Program-made: the position numbers and the translations under genes | DNA from: an archaeon | GTDB taxonomy: Archaea; Hydrothermarchaeota; Hydrothermarchaeia; JALTZZ01; JALUTC01 | Direction: 5' to 3' | DNA length: 6,841 bases | Assembly (NCBI GenBank): GCA_027058345.1 | Contig: JALUTC010000007.1 | Span: forward strand, 1-6,841 | The notes under the pieces: generated by a model | The model's database searches: none | Seen by the model: only the letters and a program-made list of their open reading frames with translations | Told to the model about the DNA's origin: nothing | In this document: in pieces, positions 4,661 to 6,841 of the stretch | Layout: every line of letters starts with the position of its first letter | How positions within the stretch are numbered: position 1 is the stretch's first letter

Positions 4661-5815
4661 CTCTTCTTTAAGCTTTAGAATTTCTTTAACGAATTCTTCG
4701 ATTCTATCCATTGCTATCTTTAACTTTTTCATGTCATTTGCATAAGAAATCCTTATATTATATTTATAATCTTCGCCAAACGCATTTCCTGGAACGACTG
4801 CAACCCTCTTTTCAAATAATAATCTTTCGGAAAATTTCTCCGATTCAATCCCTATACTCCTTATGCTTGGAAATATGTAAAATGCACCATCCGGTAATAT
4901 TGCTTTCAATCCCATTTCGTTCAACCTTTTATATACATAATTTCTCCTAGCTTTATATTCTGGAAGAATTTTCCTTAATATTTTCTCCTCATTTCTTAAA
5001 GCTTCTATCGCTGCATATTGAGATATTGTTGGTGCACATAACATTGAATACTGATGAATCTTTAGCATATTCCTTAACAATTCTTCATCACAACATATAT
5101 ATCCAATTCTGAACCCCGTCATTGAATATGCCTTTGAAAATCCATTGAGATAAATAACCTTCTCCTTTATATACTTTGCAATTGTTATATGCTTTCTATC
5201 ATATGTTAATTTATCATATATTTCATCTGAAATTATATATAAGTTGAACTCATTTGCTATATCTGCGATTTCTTTTAATTCATTCTTGCTAAAGCTCATT
5301 CCTGTTGGATTGTTTGGATAATTCAATATTATTGCTTTTGTTTTATTACTAATCTTCCTTTTCAATTCGTCCAAATCTATTTTGAAGGAATTTTCCTCAC
5401 TCGTTTTTAAAACAACAGGTCTTCCATAAGATAAGATTGTTAAAGGTTTATATGCTACGTAACATGGTTCTATAATTATTACTTCATCTCCCGGATTTAA
5501 TATTGTTCTTAAAGCTAAATCTAAACCTTGACTAACTCCACATGTTACAAGTATCTCCCTTTCAGGATCGTAATATATTTTTTGATTCTTAACAATATTT
5601 CTAGAAATCTCCTCCCTTAATTCTAACAATCCCTGATTTGATGTATATCTCGTAGCTCCCTTTTCTATGCAATATATTGCTTCTTCTCTTATATTCCAGT
5701 CGACTTGAAAATCTGGCTCACCTACACCTAAAGAAATTACATCTCCAAATCTTTCTATTATATCGAAGAATCTTCTAATACCAGAAGGTTCTATTTTAGA
5801 TAGTAATTTATTCAT
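4652..5815 (-). CDS. Class I PLP aminotransferase, AlaT/YugH-like (alanine or aspartate type)
   Basis: This 387-residue fold-type I aminotransferase has all key residues: the Schiff-base lysine K228 in NGFSKAYSMTGFRIGY, D197 and Y200 in ISDEIY for the cofactor ring, N169 in YPNNPTG, R236 for phosphate, and R355 in NIRISYA for the substrate carboxylate. The opening (EPSGIRRFFDI, VISLGVGEPDF) and the stretch LKIHQYSMLCAPTISQ closely match my memory of the Bacillus YugH/AlaT group, so transfer of the amino group between alanine and 2-oxoglutarate is the first guess; aspartate or aromatic substrates remain possible. It acts in the cytoplasm. The start overlaps the Lrp stop by four bases (ATGA), the same regulator-enzyme pairing as Bacillus alaR-alaT, implying control by the neighbour. 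Length is normal for the family. Confidence 0.93.
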   Translation of the reverse strand: MNKLLSKIEPSGIRRFFDIIERFGDVISLGVGEPDFQVDWNIREEAIYCIEKGATRYTSNQGLLELREEISRNIVKNQKIYYDPEREILVTCGVSQGLDLALRTILNPGDEVIIIEPCYVAYKPLTILSYGRPVVLKTSEENSFKIDLDELKRKISNKTKAIILNYPNNPTGMSFSKNELKEIADIANEFNLYIISDEIYDKLTYDRKHITIAKYIKEKVIYLNGFSKAYSMTGFRIGYICCDEELLRNMLKIHQYSMLCAPTISQYAAIEALRNEEKILRKILPEYKARRNYVYKRLNEMGLKAILPDGAFYIFPSIRSIGIESEKFSERLLFEKRVAVVPGNAFGEDYKYNIRISYANDMKKLKIAMDRIEEFVKEILKLKEEIK

Positions 5816-6291
5816 AGAGATATCTTCAACCTATAATCCTTTTCTTCTTCAAAAAATATTTCACCATTTTCCTTATATTTTTTCAATATGAAATGTGTTA
5901 CCGTACTTTTAACACCATCCAATGTTGCGAGCTTATTTGATACAAAACTTGCAATTTCTTTCAAGCTCTTTCCTTCGACAATTATTTCCAAGTCATATTC
6001 TCCAGAAATGAGATAAACTGCTCTAACCTCATTGAACCTTGCAATTCTCTCAGCCACCTTATCATATCCCCTCCCCCTCTCTGGTGAAACCTTAACCTTT
6101 ATAAGTGCGTAAACCCTATCTATTCCAATTTTTTCCCAATTTATTATGTACTTCTTTTTTATAATCCCCTTGCTCTCAAGCTCTTTAAGTTTATTTTCTA
6201 TCTCCTTCTTGTCCTTATTAAGAATTTTTGACAAGTCTTCTGGACATATATCTGGATTTGATTCCAAAATTTGTAACAATTCATCTTCCAT
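5812..6291 (-). CDS. Lrp/AsnC-family transcription regulator
   Basis: This is a 159-residue feast/famine regulator with the usual two domains. Residues 1-50 form the DNA-binding helix-turn-helix (LLQILESNPDICPEDLSKIL, then KKEIENKLKELESKGIIKKK). Residues about 60-138 form the RAM effector domain, with the typical VRAVYLISGEYDLEIIVEG and a C-terminal strand THFILKKY. Such proteins assemble into dimers and octamers, and bind an amino acid between RAM domains. It overlaps the small helix-turn-helix gene upstream by 11 bases and the aminotransferase downstream by four, so the three are one coupled unit. It probably regulates its own promoter and the aminotransferase, with the substrate or product amino acid as signal. 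Candidate sites are the palindromes at 6561-6575 and 4621-4660. A charged C-terminal extension (EEEKDYRLK) goes slightly beyond the family core. Confidence 0.94.
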   Translation of the reverse strand: MEDELLQILESNPDICPEDLSKILNKDKKEIENKLKELESKGIIKKKYIINWEKIGIDRVYALIKVKVSPERGRGYDKVAERIARFNEVRAVYLISGEYDLEIIVEGKSLKEIASFVSNKLATLDGVKSTVTHFILKKYKENGEIFFEEEKDYRLKISL

Positions 6292-6496
6292 AAATTAGAT
6301 AATAATAGTATTTTCCTTTAAAGTATTTCCTTCCTAGATATTTATGAAGCATATGATAATGGATTATCATTTTCAACCTTTGCATGCTTATATTATATCC
6401 AAGGTTTAAGAGTCTTTTATACAATTCTTTCATCGTCACTTCCTCACCAGGATTTATTACTCCAAGAATTTTCTTAACGATTTCCTTGCATTTCAT
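6281..6496 (-). CDS. 71-residue winged-helix-like protein at the head of the Lrp operon
   Basis: I do not recognise this gene by name. It encodes a basic 71-residue protein whose layout suits a compact winged helix-turn-helix: a first helix (CKEIVKKILGVI), then VTMKELYKRLLNLGY, a recognition-type helix (SMQRLKMIIHYHMLHKYL), and a wing-like hairpin rich in Lys and Tyr (GRKYFKGKYYYYLIYG). The stop lies 11 bases inside the Lrp gene, so the two are translationally coupled and the protein is very likely real. A TATA-like TATTTTTTAA is centred about 29 bases upstream of the ATG, predicting an almost leaderless message. A partner or accessory DNA-binding protein for the Lrp regulator is possible, as is an independent regulator of the operon; neither can be shown from sequence. 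Confidence 0.72.
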   Translation of the reverse strand: MKCKEIVKKILGVINPGEEVTMKELYKRLLNLGYNISMQRLKMIIHYHMLHKYLGRKYFKGKYYYYLIYGR

Positions 6497-6503
6497 GTTC
6501 TTT

Positions 6504-6530
6504 CTTACAACTTACAACGTTAAAAAATAT
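6504..6530 (-). promoter_or_regulatory. Promoter of the Lrp operon with a tandem 7-bp repeat
   Basis: The minus strand has TATTTTTTAA (6521-6530), a weak archaeal TATA box 24-34 bases before the ATG at 6496. Between it and the gene lies a tandem repeat, TTGTAAG twice (6504-6517), at the expected initiation region, which could be a small operator. Confidence 0.45.
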
Positions 6531-6560
6531 TATCCTGAAATTTCAAGTTTATTTTTGTTT

Positions 6561-6575
6561 AAAATCGATGATTTT
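6561..6575. promoter_or_regulatory. 15-bp palindrome upstream of the Lrp operon promoter
   Basis: AAAATC, three bases, GATTTT: a perfect 6-3-6 inverted repeat, 31 bases upstream of the TATA box. The size suits the 13-15 bp sites bound by Lrp-family dimers, so it is a candidate autoregulation site. A short AT-rich palindrome can arise by chance. Confidence 0.35.
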
Positions 6576-6645
6576 CAGTTATTTTTTTAAAAAGACGTTA
6601 AAATGACTTTAAATTCAAATTTTTTGAGAATGTTATCGAAAATAT

Positions 6646-6653
6646 TGAAAAAG
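6646..6653 (-). terminator. T-run terminator of the RNase P RNA gene
   Basis: Right after the CCACCGCTC end of the RNA the minus strand has five T (6652-6648), followed by further T-rich sequence. This matches T-run termination in archaea and sets the approximate RNA 3' end. Confidence 0.55.
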
Positions 6654-6841
6654 AGCGGTGGGCTGGAGTAACCCCCCTTCTGTTTAAGGCCCATTTGTCT
6701 AAGCGTTCACCCGCCTCGCGCGGGGAGGCTCATAGGCGGGTGACTTGCACGCCCGGGACGGCCGTTTCACCTTGCCACGGGGTTCCTCACATGTTATGAT
6801 CATCGACATCCTCCCGTGGCAGTTCCGTTTCTGTGCCGTTG
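6650..6841 (-). ncRNA. rnpB: RNase P RNA, 3' part, 5' end beyond the window
   Basis: The RNA component of RNase P, the ribozyme that trims tRNA 5' leaders. Read on the minus strand, conserved blocks appear in the right order: GGCACAGAAACGGAACTGCC (6837-6818), GGTGAAACGG (6771-6762) leading to CCCGGGCGTGCAAG, a 9-bp perfect stem TCACCCGCC/GGCGGGTGA (6735-6743 with 6707-6715), then AACGCTTAGACAAATG, and the universal 3' strand of helix P4, ACAGAAGGGGGGTTAC (6683-6668). The RNA ends in CCCACCGCTC before a T run. The partner 5' strand of P4 (GAGGAAAGTCC type) must lie beyond the right edge. The segment is about 60% G+C against below 20% in the adjacent gap. The presence of the full catalytic-domain blocks argues for the standard archaeal type and against the shortened Pyrobaculum form. 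Confidence 0.9.

Noticed and set aside
4711..4950. 79-codon plus-strand open frame inside the aminotransferase
   Set aside because: Antisense to conserved coding sequence and no ribosome binding site or family match.
6384..6590. 68-codon plus-strand open frame opposite the 71-residue gene and its promoter
   Set aside because: It has no ribosome binding site or recognisable domain and runs across the promoter region of a better supported gene.
6650..6841. The G+C-rich right end as a tRNA, SRP RNA or rRNA fragment
   Set aside because: The ordered blocks ACAGAAAC, GGTGAAACGG, GTGCAAG and ACAGAAGGGGGG match RNase P RNA; no tRNA arms or SRP tetraloop are present.

Overview
The window looks like a low-G+C genome segment of a thermophilic or hyperthermophilic archaeon. 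The evidence is a tandem VapBC-type (PIN-domain) toxin-antitoxin array, an Lrp/AsnC regulator joined to an aminotransferase, heavy use of AGA/AGG and ATA codons, leaderless-style TATA promoters placed about 26-29 bases before first genes, and an RNase P RNA that is about 60% G+C beside flanks that fall below 20% in places. A stable RNA that is much richer in G+C than its genome is typical of thermophiles. I cannot assign a lineage; Thermoproteota is a guess only.

Layout. (1) 1-1344 is a toxin-antitoxin cluster in partial decay: a truncated plus-strand PIN tail (1-118), a short head of a DUF104/AF2212-like antitoxin (142-216), then on the minus strand an intact antitoxin (1123-1344) with a broken toxin (851-1135), an intact antitoxin-toxin pair (844-602 and 605-282), and a broken third antitoxin (275 downward). 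A perfect 95-bp direct repeat (247-341 and 816-910) spans each toxin-tail/antitoxin-head junction. (2) 1345-1891 has no intact gene; it holds the array promoter at its left end and weak PIN-like remnants. (3) 4100-1892, minus strand, is a three-gene operon: a 231-residue protein with a degenerate Usp-like domain and two membrane helices, whose only well-placed start is ATT behind a perfect Shine-Dalgarno sequence; a TauE/SafE-type anion exporter; and a UspA protein. (4) 6496-4222, minus strand, is a second operon: a 71-residue winged-helix-like protein, an Lrp/AsnC regulator, an AlaT/YugH-like aminotransferase, and a DsrE-family protein. The first three overlap; the last is separated by a 40-bp imperfect palindrome. 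(5) 6650-6841 is the 3' part of the RNase P RNA gene, minus strand, running off the right edge.

Working together. The Lrp regulator probably senses an amino acid and controls its own operon, including the aminotransferase, as in Bacillus alaR-alaT. The DsrE protein and the TauE exporter next door suggest a link between amino-acid transamination, sulfur handling and export of sulfite or an organosulfonate, but that link rests only on adjacency. The left arm is a recombination-prone toxin-antitoxin island: the perfect repeats and the broken copies show recent exchange and decay.
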